Source of the DNA: Pseudomonadota bacterium
Lineage (GTDB): Bacteria; Pseudomonadota; Gammaproteobacteria; Steroidobacterales; Steroidobacteraceae
Assembly (NCBI GenBank): GCA_019352035.1
Contig: JABBNZ010000028.1
Span: forward strand, 1 to 43,673
Length of the DNA: 43,673 bases
Direction of reading: 5' to 3'
How positions within the stretch are numbered: position 1 is the first letter of the stretch; every line of letters starts with the position of its first letter. The translations under genes and the position numbers were made by a program. The notes beneath the pieces are model-generated. The model saw only the letters and a list, made by a program, of their open reading frames with translations. It was not told where the DNA came from and searched no databases. Of the stretch, positions 18,969 through 27,598 are shown piece after piece.

Positions 18969-19946
18969 ATGAAGCCAGCCTTGAATGTCGCGATCACCGG
19001 TGCCGCCGGCCAGATCGGCTATGCCCTCGCCTTCCGCGTCGCCTCCGGACAGCTCCTCGGACCGGATCAGCCCGTCAACCTGCACCTGCTCGAGGTCACG
19101 CCGGCGCTTCAGGCACTGAACGGCGTCGTGATGGAGCTGGCCGACTGCGCCTTCCCGCAGCTGAACGGGCTGGTGGCGAGCGATGAGGCCAAGGTCGCCT
19201 TCCGCGACTGCCACGTGGCGCTGCTCGTCGGCGCTCGTCCGCGCGGTCCGGGCATGGAGCGCAAGGATCTGCTGCTCGCGAACGCGCAGATCTTCTCCGC
19301 CCAGGGCAAGGCGCTCAACGAGGCCGCCGACCGCAACGTGAAAGTGCTCGTGGTCGGCAATCCCGCCAATACCAACGCGCTCATCGCCCGCTCGAACGCA
19401 AAGGACCTCAACCCGCGCAACTTCACCGCCATGATGCGCCTGGACCACAACCGCGCGCTGTCGCAGCTCGCGCAGAAGACCGGCGCGCACGTGACCGACA
19501 TCCGCCGCATGACCGTGTGGGGCAACCACTCCGCCACGCAGTATCCGGACATCAGCCATACGCTGGTCAAGGGCAAGCCGGCGCGCTCCCTCGTCGATGC
19601 CGCATGGGTGGAGCAGAGCTTCATCCCGGTGGTACAGCAGCGCGGCGCCGCCATCATCAAGGCGCGCGGAGCCTCCTCGGCGGCATCGGCCGCTTCCGCC
19701 GCCATCGATCACGTTCATACCTGGATCCACGGCACCGGGGAGGGCGACTGGGTCAGCATGGCGGTTCCCTCCGACGGCAGCTACGGCATTGCGGAGGGAG
19801 TGATCTACTCCTATCCGGTGACCACCCGTAACGGCGAGTACCAGATCGTCCAGGGCCTCTCGGTCGACGAATTCAGCCGCAAGCGGATGGACGCCACCCT
19901 GGCGGAGCTGAAGGAAGAGCGCGAGGGAGTGCAATCGCTTCTTTGA
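18969..19946 (+). CDS. mdh: Malate dehydrogenase
   Basis: NAD-dependent malate/oxaloacetate conversion in the TCA cycle. The 325-residue protein has the nucleotide loop GAAGQIG (11-17), the mobile substrate loop [15 protein letters not shown] (from residue 88), [11 protein letters not shown], catalytic RLDHNR and the active-site His187 in [11 protein letters not shown]. It resembles the type of MDH found in betaproteobacteria and xanthomonads (close to the cytosolic eukaryotic group) rather than the shorter E. coli enzyme. The gene is intact and is followed two bases later by a dispersed repeat. Confidence 0.97.
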   Translation: MKPALNVAITGAAGQIGYALAFRVASGQLLGPDQPVNLHLLEVTPALQALNGVVMELADCAFPQLNGLVASDEAKVAFRDCHVALLVGARPRGPGMERKDLLLANAQIFSAQGKALNEAADRNVKVLVVGNPANTNALIARSNAKDLNPRNFTAMMRLDHNRALSQLAQKTGAHVTDIRRMTVWGNHSATQYPDISHTLVKGKPARSLVDAAWVEQSFIPVVQQRGAAIIKARGASSAASAASAAIDHVHTWIHGTGEGDWVSMAVPSDGSYGIAEGVIYSYPVTTRNGEYQIVQGLSVDEFSRKRMDATLAELKEEREGVQSLL

Positions 19947-19947
19947 A

Positions 19948-20156
19948 AGGCGCTGGATCCGGGCTCGTGCCCGGCCCAGCGCGGCGGCGGGCAAACGCGC
20001 GGTTTTTGCCCACCGCCTCGCCCTGCGGCGGCGGGGCACATGCTGGTGCCTGTCACACGGCCGTGCCGCTTCATGATCCGGGGTGGACGGGCACCCCGGA
20101 GCTTTGCGCGCAGCAGGGAGTGGGCAGCGCAACGCCCTGATCCAGCGCTTCATACT
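19948..20156 (+). repeat. Dispersed double-hairpin repeat, copy 3 (after mdh)
   Basis: Starts GGCGCTGGATCCGGGC immediately past the mdh stop and folds with GCCCGGCCCAGCGC. Hairpin 2 has arms GGCGGCGGGCAAA / TTTGCCCACCGCC (19983-20017). CTCGCCCTGCGGCGGCGGGG and GGTGCCTGTCAC follow, then GCCGCTTCATGATCCGGGG, which copy 1 also has. The right end reads GATCCAGCGCTTCAT, so the whole is bounded by GCGCTGGATC / GATCCAGCGC in inverted order; the last 95 bases may be a second, degraded copy facing the other way. It could help end mdh transcription. Confidence 0.75.
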
Positions 20157-20181
20157 ACCGCGCTGGGGTAGACTCCCGCAG

Positions 20182-22692
20182 ATGACGGGAGCATTGATTA
20201 CTTTGGCGTTCGTGGCGGCGGTGCTCTTCCTGGCGTACCGCCGCCTGTCGCTGCTCGCGTTCACCGTGACCTTTACCGCGCTCCTCGTTGCCTACACCCT
20301 TCTCGGGGCATCGGGGGCACCGGCCGGCGCCTGGAAGGGATTTCTCTGGCTGCTGCTGGTCGGCCTCTGGATCCTCAATTTCCGGCCGCTGCGCAAGGCA
20401 ATCATCACGCGGCCGTTCATGAAGGCCTACCTCAAGCTCCTGCCGCCGATGTCGCAGACGGAGCGGGAGGCGTTGGAGGCCGGGACGGTCTGGTGGGACG
20501 GGGAGCTCTTCACCGGCGCGCCGCGGTGGTCGAAGCTCTTGTCGGCCCGCGCGCCGCAGCTGACCGCCGAGGAGCAAGCCTTCCTCGACGGCCCGTGCGA
20601 AGAGCTCTGCCGGATGCTCGATGACTGGAACATCACGCACGAGCGCGGCGACATGCCGCCGCACGTGTGGGAGTTCCTGAAGTCGCGCGGCTTCTTCGCG
20701 ATGATCATCCCGAAGCGCTATGGCGGCCTCGAGTTCTCCGCCTACGCACACTCCTGCGTGCTGGCGAAGCTCGCGAGCCGCAGCGCGACCTGCTCCTCCA
20801 CGGTCGCGGTGCCGAACTCTCTCGGTCCGGCGGAGCTCCTCAATCATTACGGCACCGAGGAGCAGAAGAATCATTTTCTTCCGCGTCTCGCGCGAGGCGA
20901 GGAAGTGCCCTGCTTCGCCCTCACCGGTCCCCGGGCAGGCTCGGATGCCGCCTCCATTCCCGACACCGGCATCGTCTGCCGCGGCATGTGGCAGGGCCGG
21001 GAGATCGTCGGCATTCGTCTGAACTTCACCAAGCGCTACATCACGCTCGCACCCATCGCGACGGTGATCGGCCTGGCCTTCCGGATGTTCGATCCCGAGA
21101 AGCTGCTCGGCGAGCGGGCGGACATCGGCATCACCTGCGCCCTCATCCCGCGGGACACTCCCGGCGTCAGCATCGGCCGGCGGCATTTCCCGATCAACAT
21201 CCCGTTCCAGAACGGTCCCATCGAGGGCAAGGATGTCTTCGTGCCGCTCGATTGCATCATCGGCGGCCCTCGCATGGCGGGCGCCGGCTGGCGCATGCTG
21301 GTCGAGCAGCTGTCGGTCGGCCGCTGCATCTCCCTGCCCTCGAACGCCACCGGCGGCGCCAAGGGAGCCGTGTGGGCGACCGGCGCCTATGCGCGGATCC
21401 GGCGCCAGTTCAACATGCCCGTCGCGCAGTTCGAGGGCGTCGAGGCCGTACTCGCCCGAATGGCCGGGTTGACCTTCACGATGGACGCGGCGCGCTCCGT
21501 CACCGCGGGCGCCATCGACGGCGGAGAGAAGCCCTCGGTGCCTTCGGCGATGCTCAAGTACCATGTGACGGAGATGGGCCGCCAGGTCGCGAGCGACGCG
21601 ATGGACGTGCACGGCGGCAAGGGCATCTGCCTGGGACCCCACAACTATCTGGCCCGCAGTTACGAGTCGGTGCCGATCGCGATCACGGTCGAGGGCGCGA
21701 ACCTCCTGACCCGCAATCTCATCATCTTCGGCCAGGGCGCGGTGCGCTGCCATCCGTTCGTGCTGCGGGAGATGAATGCCGCGCGCGATCCGGATCGCGC
21801 GCGGGGCGTGGACGAGTTCGATCGCGCGCTCTTCGGCCACATCGGATTCACGATCTCCAATGCCGTGCGCTCCCTCGTCATGGCATTCACGCACGCGCGC
21901 CTCACCCGCGCGCCGGTGTCAGGTCCCACCGCCCGCTATTACCAGCACATCGTGCGGTTCAGCGCCTCGTTCGCTTTCACCGTGGACGTCGCGATGTTGA
22001 CGTTGGGCGGATACCTGAAGAAAAAGGAGAGTCTGTCGGCGCGGCTGGGCGACGTCCTGTCGGCGATGTACCTCGCCTCGATGGTGCTCAAGCATCACGA
22101 CAACCAGGGGCGCCCGGCGGAGGATCTGCCCATCGTCGAATGGGCCTGCCGCAACCTCCTCTACCACGCCCAGGAGCAGCTGCACGGCTTCCTGCGCAAC
22201 TTCCCGAACCGGCTGCTCGCCGGCGTGATGCGCGCCGTCGTCTTCCCGCGCGGCCGCGCCTACTCGGCTCCCTCGGACCGGCTGGGCCGGAAGGTGGCGC
22301 AGCTCGTCACGCGCTCCGGCGCCTCGCGCGAGCGGCTCTGCCAGCACATCTACCGGACGCTCGAGCCCGGCAATCCGCTCGGGCTTCTCGAGGAAGCGCT
22401 GCGGCTGGCGGAGGCGTTGGAGCCCCTCGAGAAGCGGCTCCGCGTGGAAGGCGTCAAGACCGGTCGCATCACGGCGCTCGACCTGCCCGGCCAGATCCAA
22501 CAGGCGCTCGCTCTGGGCCTGGTATCGGAAACCGAGGCGGCCGCACTGCGCGAGTACGACCACAAGGTCATGAATCTCATCCACGTCGATGACTTCGCGC
22601 CGCACGAGCTCGGCACCCGGGCCCGGCCGGAGCCACCGCTCGAGAGCCCGAGCGCGGCCAGAACGGCCGCCAGAGCCGTGTCGGGACAATGA
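20182..22692 (+). CDS. fadE: Acyl-CoA dehydrogenase FadE
   Basis: Catalyses the first, FAD-dependent step of fatty-acid beta-oxidation. The 836-residue protein is FadE-like in size (E. coli 814) and layout: two N-terminal hydrophobic segments (about 3-55), RPLRKAIITRPFM, then the acyl-CoA dehydrogenase core (CFALTGPRAGSDAASIPDTG; MDVHGGKGICLGP; ESVPIAITVEGANLLTRNLIIFGQGA) and a long C-terminal domain typical of FadE. The frame is open 33 codons upstream, but that part is the translated repeat; the ATG at 20182 gives the family N-terminus. It shares ATGA with the next gene. Confidence 0.95.
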   Translation: MTGALITLAFVAAVLFLAYRRLSLLAFTVTFTALLVAYTLLGASGAPAGAWKGFLWLLLVGLWILNFRPLRKAIITRPFMKAYLKLLPPMSQTEREALEAGTVWWDGELFTGAPRWSKLLSARAPQLTAEEQAFLDGPCEELCRMLDDWNITHERGDMPPHVWEFLKSRGFFAMIIPKRYGGLEFSAYAHSCVLAKLASRSATCSSTVAVPNSLGPAELLNHYGTEEQKNHFLPRLARGEEVPCFALTGPRAGSDAASIPDTGIVCRGMWQGREIVGIRLNFTKRYITLAPIATVIGLAFRMFDPEKLLGERADIGITCALIPRDTPGVSIGRRHFPINIPFQNGPIEGKDVFVPLDCIIGGPRMAGAGWRMLVEQLSVGRCISLPSNATGGAKGAVWATGAYARIRRQFNMPVAQFEGVEAVLARMAGLTFTMDAARSVTAGAIDGGEKPSVPSAMLKYHVTEMGRQVASDAMDVHGGKGICLGPHNYLARSYESVPIAITVEGANLLTRNLIIFGQGAVRCHPFVLREMNAARDPDRARGVDEFDRALFGHIGFTISNAVRSLVMAFTHARLTRAPVSGPTARYYQHIVRFSASFAFTVDVAMLTLGGYLKKKESLSARLGDVLSAMYLASMVLKHHDNQGRPAEDLPIVEWACRNLLYHAQEQLHGFLRNFPNRLLAGVMRAVVFPRGRAYSAPSDRLGRKVAQLVTRSGASRERLCQHIYRTLEPGNPLGLLEEALRLAEALEPLEKRLRVEGVKTGRITALDLPGQIQQALALGLVSETEAAALREYDHKVMNLIHVDDFAPHELGTRARPEPPLESPSAARTAARAVSGQ

Positions 22693-23651
22693 GCGCTCAA
22701 GCCACCGGCGAAGCCGCGCGCGCCAGCACGGCAACCGGCACGAGCGTGGCCACGGTGAGCGCACCGGGGGCACCGGCGGCGGGCGCGGCGACCTGCGCCA
22801 ACTGCGAAGCGGCGCTTGCGGGTCCATACTGCGGCCAGTGCGGGCAGCGGCACGAGCATGCCATCCACTCCTTCTGGCATTTCATGCGGGAAGGATTCGA
22901 GGACCTGACGCACGCCGACTCACGCTTGTGGCGGACGCTCGGCGCACTGGCGTGGCGCCCCGGATTCCTGACTCGCGAGTTCCTGGACGGACGGCGGGTC
23001 CGCTACCTGCCGCCCGTCCGGCTGTACCTGGTGCTCAGCGTGGCCTTCTTCCTGATCGCGGGAATCCTTTCGCGGCACCCCGGGGCGGACCACGTGCGGC
23101 TCGTGGAGGTCAACACCTCCTCGGGCCTCATCAGCTCGCGCCCAGTGGCGACCAACGCCGCCCTCGCCCACCAGGTGTGCACCCAACTGGCGCAGGCGAC
23201 GATCCTCGGATGGCTGGGTCCGCGGTTCGAGCCCAGTTGCGAAGCGTCGATCGAGAACGGCGGCCGCAATGTGAACGCGGCCCTGCTGCACAACGTTCCA
23301 CGCGCAATGTTCCTCTTCCTGCCGCTGCTCGGCCTCGTGATGAAGGGGCTGTATCCCCGGCGTCATTACGTCGAGCACCTGCTCTTCTTCCTGCACGACC
23401 ACGCGTTCATCTTCCTGGTGCTCGCGGTCTATGCGCTGGTCGGCCTGATCCTGCCGGTGTCGGTGATGTCGGTAGTGGGTGAGGCCCTGTGGATCTACGT
23501 GGCTCTATACTTCTTCGCATCCATGTTGCGGGTCTACGGCGAGGGCTGGCTGGCGACCGCGGGCAAGCTGATGGCCCTCGGTTTCGCCTACCTCGTGCTG
23601 GGCGGCCTGATGCTGACCGCCATCACGCTGTACGCCATGATCAGGGGGTGA
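22689..23651 (+). CDS. DUF3667-type membrane protein with zinc ribbon
   Basis: Function unknown. The 320-residue protein has an Ala/Thr-rich N-terminus, a zinc-ribbon CANCEAALAGPYCGQCGQRH (Cys36, 39, 48, 51), a conserved segment of short helices (LTHADSRLWRTLGALAWRPG; DGRRVRYLPPVRLYLVLSV) and four to five membrane helices (about 112-132, 210-228, 236-262, 270-290 and 296-318). This matches the DUF3667 family, which is found in many Gram-negatives without an assigned role. Its start overlaps the fadE stop by four bases (ATGA), so it is probably translated together with fadE. Confidence 0.85.
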   Translation: MSAQATGEAARASTATGTSVATVSAPGAPAAGAATCANCEAALAGPYCGQCGQRHEHAIHSFWHFMREGFEDLTHADSRLWRTLGALAWRPGFLTREFLDGRRVRYLPPVRLYLVLSVAFFLIAGILSRHPGADHVRLVEVNTSSGLISSRPVATNAALAHQVCTQLAQATILGWLGPRFEPSCEASIENGGRNVNAALLHNVPRAMFLFLPLLGLVMKGLYPRRHYVEHLLFFLHDHAFIFLVLAVYALVGLILPVSVMSVVGEALWIYVALYFFASMLRVYGEGWLATAGKLMALGFAYLVLGGLMLTAITLYAMIRG

Positions 23652-23681
23652 GCGCAGTCGTGGCATCCGCAGCCGCCTGAC

Positions 23682-24959
23682 ATGACTCGCGCCGTTCTCC
23701 ACGTCGACATGGATGCGTTCTACGCGTCGGTGGAGCAGCACGACAATCCCGAGCTCGCCGGCAAGCCGCTCGTCGTGGGCTGGCCGGGCGGCCGCGGAGT
23801 GGTCGCGGCGGCGAGCTACGAGGTTCGCAAGTTCGGCGTGCGATCGGCGATGCCGATGCACACGGCGCTGCGGCTCTGTCCTGCGGCGGTCTGCATCGCG
23901 CCGCGCATGCAGCGGTACCAGGAGGTCTCGGCGCAGGTGTTCGGCGTTTTTCACGAGATCACCCCGCTCGTGCAGGGCCTCTCGCTGGACGAGGCCTACC
24001 TCGACGTCACCGAGAGCCAGGCGCTGCTCGGTGCCCCCGCCGCCATCGCCCGGCGAATCAAGGAGAGCATCCGGGCGCGCACCGGACTGACCGCCTCGGT
24101 CGGCGTCGCCACCAACAAGCTGGTGGCGAAGATCGCCTCCGATCTCGACAAGCCCGACGGACTGACCCTGGTCCCGCAAGAGCGCATCCGTGAAGTGCTC
24201 GATCCCCTGTCGGTGCGCCGACTTCCGGGACTCGGGCGCAAGCTTGGCGAGAAGGTGGAAGCCGCGGGGCTGCGCACGCTGGGCGAGCTGCGGCGGGCGA
24301 CGGACGCCGTCCTCTGGCCGCTGTTCGGCCGCGACACCGCGCGGATGCGCGAGCGGGCGGCCGGCATCGACGATCGCCCCGTGCAGCCGGATCTCGAGGA
24401 GAAGTCGCTCAGCGCCGAGGATACTTTCGCGCAGGATCTGGCCGATCCTCGCCGGCTCGACGGGCAGCTCTGCCGCCTCGCGGACCTCGCCTGTGAGCGG
24501 CTGCGGGCGCGGGGGCTCGTCGCGGGACGGGTGGGGGTGAAGATCCGCCGTCATGATTTCGCGACATTCACCCGGCAGCGGGCCATCGCCCCGCCGACCC
24601 ACGAGGGACGTACGCTGCGCAATGTCGCCCGGGAGCTGCTTTCGCGCTGGCTCGCCGAGCACGCCGGTGCGAAACTTCGGCTCCTCGGGGTGGTCTTGAC
24701 CGACCTGAGCCCGGCTTCGCAGCTCGGCCTCTTCGACGATGGGCAAGCCGCCGCAGGCGGCGAGCGACCGGACACGCCGTCCGGGCTCTCCGAGACCCGC
24801 CCCGACGGAGACGGAGGGCGTACCGGAACACCGGTGCGGACGCCACGGACGACCAGTGGCACGGCCCGCGTCCGGACTGCGAGCGTAGACTCCACGCTCG
24901 ATGAGGTGCGCGCACGGTTCGGCCGGGATGCGCTGCGGCGCGGCAACACGATCGAGTAA
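23682..24959 (+). CDS. dinB: DNA polymerase IV (Y family)
   Basis: Error-prone translesion polymerase. Catalytic acidic residues are seen in LHVDMDAFYASVEQ (Asp9) and SLDEAYLDVT (Asp103, Glu104). The palm/fingers (RGVVAAASYEVRKFGVRSAMP), the thumb helix-hairpin-helix (VRRLPGLGRKLGEKVEAAGL) and the little-finger domain (about 245-340) are in order. A QLGLFD motif at about residue 347, resembling a beta-clamp-binding peptide, is followed by about 50 Gly/Pro/Thr/Arg-rich residues (about 354-404) and then LDEVRARFGRDALRRGN. The protein is longer (425) than E. coli DinB (351) mainly because of that tail. No LexA box was recognised upstream. Confidence 0.95.
   Translation: MTRAVLHVDMDAFYASVEQHDNPELAGKPLVVGWPGGRGVVAAASYEVRKFGVRSAMPMHTALRLCPAAVCIAPRMQRYQEVSAQVFGVFHEITPLVQGLSLDEAYLDVTESQALLGAPAAIARRIKESIRARTGLTASVGVATNKLVAKIASDLDKPDGLTLVPQERIREVLDPLSVRRLPGLGRKLGEKVEAAGLRTLGELRRATDAVLWPLFGRDTARMRERAAGIDDRPVQPDLEEKSLSAEDTFAQDLADPRRLDGQLCRLADLACERLRARGLVAGRVGVKIRRHDFATFTRQRAIAPPTHEGRTLRNVARELLSRWLAEHAGAKLRLLGVVLTDLSPASQLGLFDDGQAAAGGERPDTPSGLSETRPDGDGGRTGTPVRTPRTTSGTARVRTASVDSTLDEVRARFGRDALRRGNTIE
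24741..24895 (+). repeat. Possible degraded relative of the dispersed repeat in the dinB tail
   Basis: GCCGCCGCAGGCGGCGAGCG matches 19 of 20 bases of the corresponding block in the copy at 31497 (opposite strand), and the translated peptide AAAGGER is the same in both. The rest (palindromic CCGGACACGCCGTCCGG and several GGACG units) is not clearly alignable. Low confidence. Confidence 0.3.
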
Positions 24960-24964
24960 CTCTC

Positions 24965-24991
24965 TTCCATCCATTCCATCCATTCCATCCA
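24965..24991 (+). repeat. Three tandem 9-base repeats over the gspA start
   Basis: TTCCATCCA occurs three times head to tail (24965, 24974, 24983), the last ending on the A of the gspA ATG. The 31 bases between dinB and gspA contain nothing else and no Shine-Dalgarno sequence. Confidence 0.85.
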
Positions 24992-26694
24992 TGTATCTCG
25001 CATTCTTCGGCCTCAACGAAAAGCCCTTCTCCATCACCCCGGACCCGCGCTACCTGTACCTCAGCGAGCGGCATGCGGAGGCGATGGCGCACCTGCTGTA
25101 CGGCGTCAATGAGGCCGGCGGTTTCGTGCAGCTCACCGGCGAGGTCGGCACGGGCAAGACCACGATCGTGCGCTCGCTGCTCGCGCAAGCGCCGAAGAAT
25201 GCCGAGATCGCCCTCATCCTCAACCCGAGGATGACCGCGCCGGAGTTCCTCCTGACCATCTGTGAGGAGCTCGGCATCGGCGTACCGGACTCGGCGACGC
25301 AGAGCCTGAAGGACCTCGTCGACATCCTCAGCCAGTATCTGCTGCGCGCTCACGCGGCGGGTCGGCGGGTCGTCCTGGTGGTCGATGAGGCGCAGAACCT
25401 CGCGCCCGAGGTGCTCGAGCAGGTGCGCCTGCTCACCAATCTTGAAACCAACACCCAGAAGCTGCTGCAGATCATCCTGATCGGGCAGCCGGAGCTGCGC
25501 GAGCTCCTCGCGCGCAACGAGCTGCGCCAGCTCGCGCAGCGCATCACGGGGCGTTATCACCTGAACCCGCTGAGCGCAGAAGAGACCGCCGCGTACGTCA
25601 GGCACCGCCTGCGCGTCGCGGGAGCGACCTCCGACATCTTCAATCGCTTCGCGCTCGAGGAGATCTACCGGCTCTCGGACGGCGTGCCCCGGGTGATCAA
25701 CGTCATCTGCGATCGGGCTCTGCTCGGCGGGTACTCGCTGGACCGTCACCGCGTGACGGCTCCGTTGGTGCGCAGCGCGGCCGCGGAGGTCTTCGGCAAA
25801 CGGTTCGCGCCGCCGTGGCTGCCGTGGGCCGCGACCGCGGCGGTGGCGGCGGTGCTGGCTGTTGGAAGCTTCGGGCTGTGGCGCCTGCAGCCCTGGAGCC
25901 GGGCTCGCACGCCGGCGCCGACTCAGGCGCAGGCCGGGCCGCGAATCTCACCGCCCTCCGCGGCCCCGACAAAATCGCCGGGAGCGATTTCGCACGGCGC
26001 GGCCGCGGACCCTGCGCCGACGGGCAGACCGAGAGTGCCGCCCGCTGCCGGCGGCGCGCAGGCCACCGAGCCCGCACTCTCAGCGCTCCTCGCCAAGTAC
26101 CCGGACGACACCAGCCCCGATGCGGCTTTCAGCACGCTCTTCGGCCTCTGGGGCATCCATTACGCCGCGGATGGCACGGACCCCTGCACGCAGGCGGCGC
26201 AACATGGCCTCGCCTGCCTGGACCAGCAGGGCTCACTGGGGCAGCTGCGCGTCTACAACCGCCCTGCGGTCCTCATGTTGGCCGGCCCCAAGGGCGGCAG
26301 TCACGAGGTGGTGTTGACCGCGCTCGACGGCGAGCACGCCACCATCCACCTCGGCAAGTCGACGCACCAGGTCGGTGACGGGGAGCTGTCGCGCTACTGG
26401 ATGGGCGAATACCTCATGTTGTGGCGTCCCGAAAGCTCTCCGGTGCAGACCCTCTCCGCCGGCATGCGCGGCGCCCGCGTGCTGTGGCTGCGGCGCAGCC
26501 TGGAGAAGCTCGCCGGCGTGTCCGATCCGGCACCGAGCGACCTATATGACGAGCGCCTGGCGAGCCTCGTGCGTCAGTTCCAGCGGGTCCACCGGCTCAA
26601 GGCAGACGGCATCGCGGGTGTCGAAACGCAGGTGGTGCTGGCGAGCGCACTGCACCGCCCCGGCTCTCCCCTCCTGACCGCGGCGCACGAGTAA
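24991..26694 (+). CDS. gspA: GspA/ExeA-type AAA ATPase with peptidoglycan-binding domain
   Basis: Partner of GspB in assembling the type II secretion outer-membrane secretin. The 567-residue protein has an AAA+ domain (about 1-265) starting MYLAFFGLNEKPFSITPDPRYLYLS, with Walker A GEVGTGKT (50-57) and Walker B VVLVVDEAQNL (127-137). One membrane helix (about 273-293), an Ala/Pro-rich linker, a periplasmic C39-peptidase-like region without evident catalytic residues (about 365-480) and a C-terminal peptidoglycan-binding domain (about 485-550, LVRQFQRVHRLKADGIAG) follow. The frame is open 30 codons upstream inside dinB, but homology fixes the start at 24991. gspB begins five bases after its stop. 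Confidence 0.9.
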   Translation: MYLAFFGLNEKPFSITPDPRYLYLSERHAEAMAHLLYGVNEAGGFVQLTGEVGTGKTTIVRSLLAQAPKNAEIALILNPRMTAPEFLLTICEELGIGVPDSATQSLKDLVDILSQYLLRAHAAGRRVVLVVDEAQNLAPEVLEQVRLLTNLETNTQKLLQIILIGQPELRELLARNELRQLAQRITGRYHLNPLSAEETAAYVRHRLRVAGATSDIFNRFALEEIYRLSDGVPRVINVICDRALLGGYSLDRHRVTAPLVRSAAAEVFGKRFAPPWLPWAATAAVAAVLAVGSFGLWRLQPWSRARTPAPTQAQAGPRISPPSAAPTKSPGAISHGAAADPAPTGRPRVPPAAGGAQATEPALSALLAKYPDDTSPDAAFSTLFGLWGIHYAADGTDPCTQAAQHGLACLDQQGSLGQLRVYNRPAVLMLAGPKGGSHEVVLTALDGEHATIHLGKSTHQVGDGELSRYWMGEYLMLWRPESSPVQTLSAGMRGARVLWLRRSLEKLAGVSDPAPSDLYDERLASLVRQFQRVHRLKADGIAGVETQVVLASALHRPGSPLLTAAHE

Positions 26695-26699
26695 CCACC

Positions 26700-27455
26700 A
26701 TGTCGTTCATCCTGGATGCGTTGAAGAAGTCGGAGAGCGATCGGCAGCGGCAGAGCGGGCCCTCGCTGTTCGAGGTGAAGGTCGCCCCGCCCCGGCGGGC
26801 GCTGCCGGTCTGGGCCGTGGCGATCGCCGTGCTCCTCGCGGTCAATGTAGTGGTGATCTCCTGGATGTTTCTGCGGCATGGGGCGGCGCAGCGGCCCGCA
26901 GCCGCCAAGGCGCCCGCCGCCGCGCCTGCGGCGCAGGCGGCATCCGCGGCGGCTGCGGCTCGGGCCGTTCCGGCGAGGGCCCGGGGCCAGGTTTCGGGTC
27001 CGGCCGGCAGCCCCGCACCGTCCGGGCCGGCTCGCCAGCCGTCCACCGCGGGCGGCACGGCCCCGAGCGGAGCCGCCGCGCAAATCCCGGCGCCGGCCCC
27101 GAGCGCGGCGCCGCCGGCGGCCTCCGCACCCGCGGCTGCGACAGAAGCCGCGCCGGCGCCGCTCGAACCGAACGATTACGCCCCAGCGGTCCAGCCTGCG
27201 GCGACGCAGGGCTCCGGGGCCGCCGCTGGCGCCTTGCCCCTGTACCGGCAGGTGGTCGCCACCGACGGCCTCCCGGAGCTGCATCTGGACCTGCACGTAT
27301 ACGCCCGAAATCCGAAGGACCGCTTCGTCATGATCAACATGCACAAGCTGGTCGAGGGAGCCTCCCTGCCGAGCGGCGTCCGCGTGGATGCCATCCGGCC
27401 GGACGGGGTGGTGCTCTCCTACCATGGCACACAGTTCCTGCTGCCGCGGGACTGA
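26700..27455 (+). CDS. gspB: Type II secretion assembly protein GspB
   Basis: Inner-membrane protein that works with GspA to place the secretin. The 251-residue protein begins MSFILDALKKSESDRQRQ, the hallmark N-terminus of GspB/ExeB relatives, has one membrane helix (about 38-58), a long Ala/Pro-rich periplasmic linker (about 60-175) and a C-terminal folded domain (about 180-251) with LPELHLDLHVYARNPKDRFVMIN. That domain ends in VVLSYHGTQFLLPRD, as in the T2SSB domain. No other gsp gene lies in this window, so the secretion apparatus must be elsewhere if present. Confidence 0.9.
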   Translation: MSFILDALKKSESDRQRQSGPSLFEVKVAPPRRALPVWAVAIAVLLAVNVVVISWMFLRHGAAQRPAAAKAPAAAPAAQAASAAAAARAVPARARGQVSGPAGSPAPSGPARQPSTAGGTAPSGAAAQIPAPAPSAAPPAASAPAAATEAAPAPLEPNDYAPAVQPAATQGSGAAAGALPLYRQVVATDGLPELHLDLHVYARNPKDRFVMINMHKLVEGASLPSGVRVDAIRPDGVVLSYHGTQFLLPRD

Positions 27456-27598
27456 GCCCCCCGGACGGCCAAGACGCCGTTCACAGCTCCTGCCGGCCCC
27501 CATGACGGGCGTCACAGAATCGCCGGGCGCCTAGCGACAACTGAGCCCTGGCTGGTCCATCGTTTTCCGCTCAAAGAACGGGCGCTTCCGAGGAGCGG

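Noticed and set aside
20155-21894. Long leftward open frame opposite fadE
   Set aside because: Antisense shadow of a clear acyl-CoA dehydrogenase; the composition is unlike a real protein.
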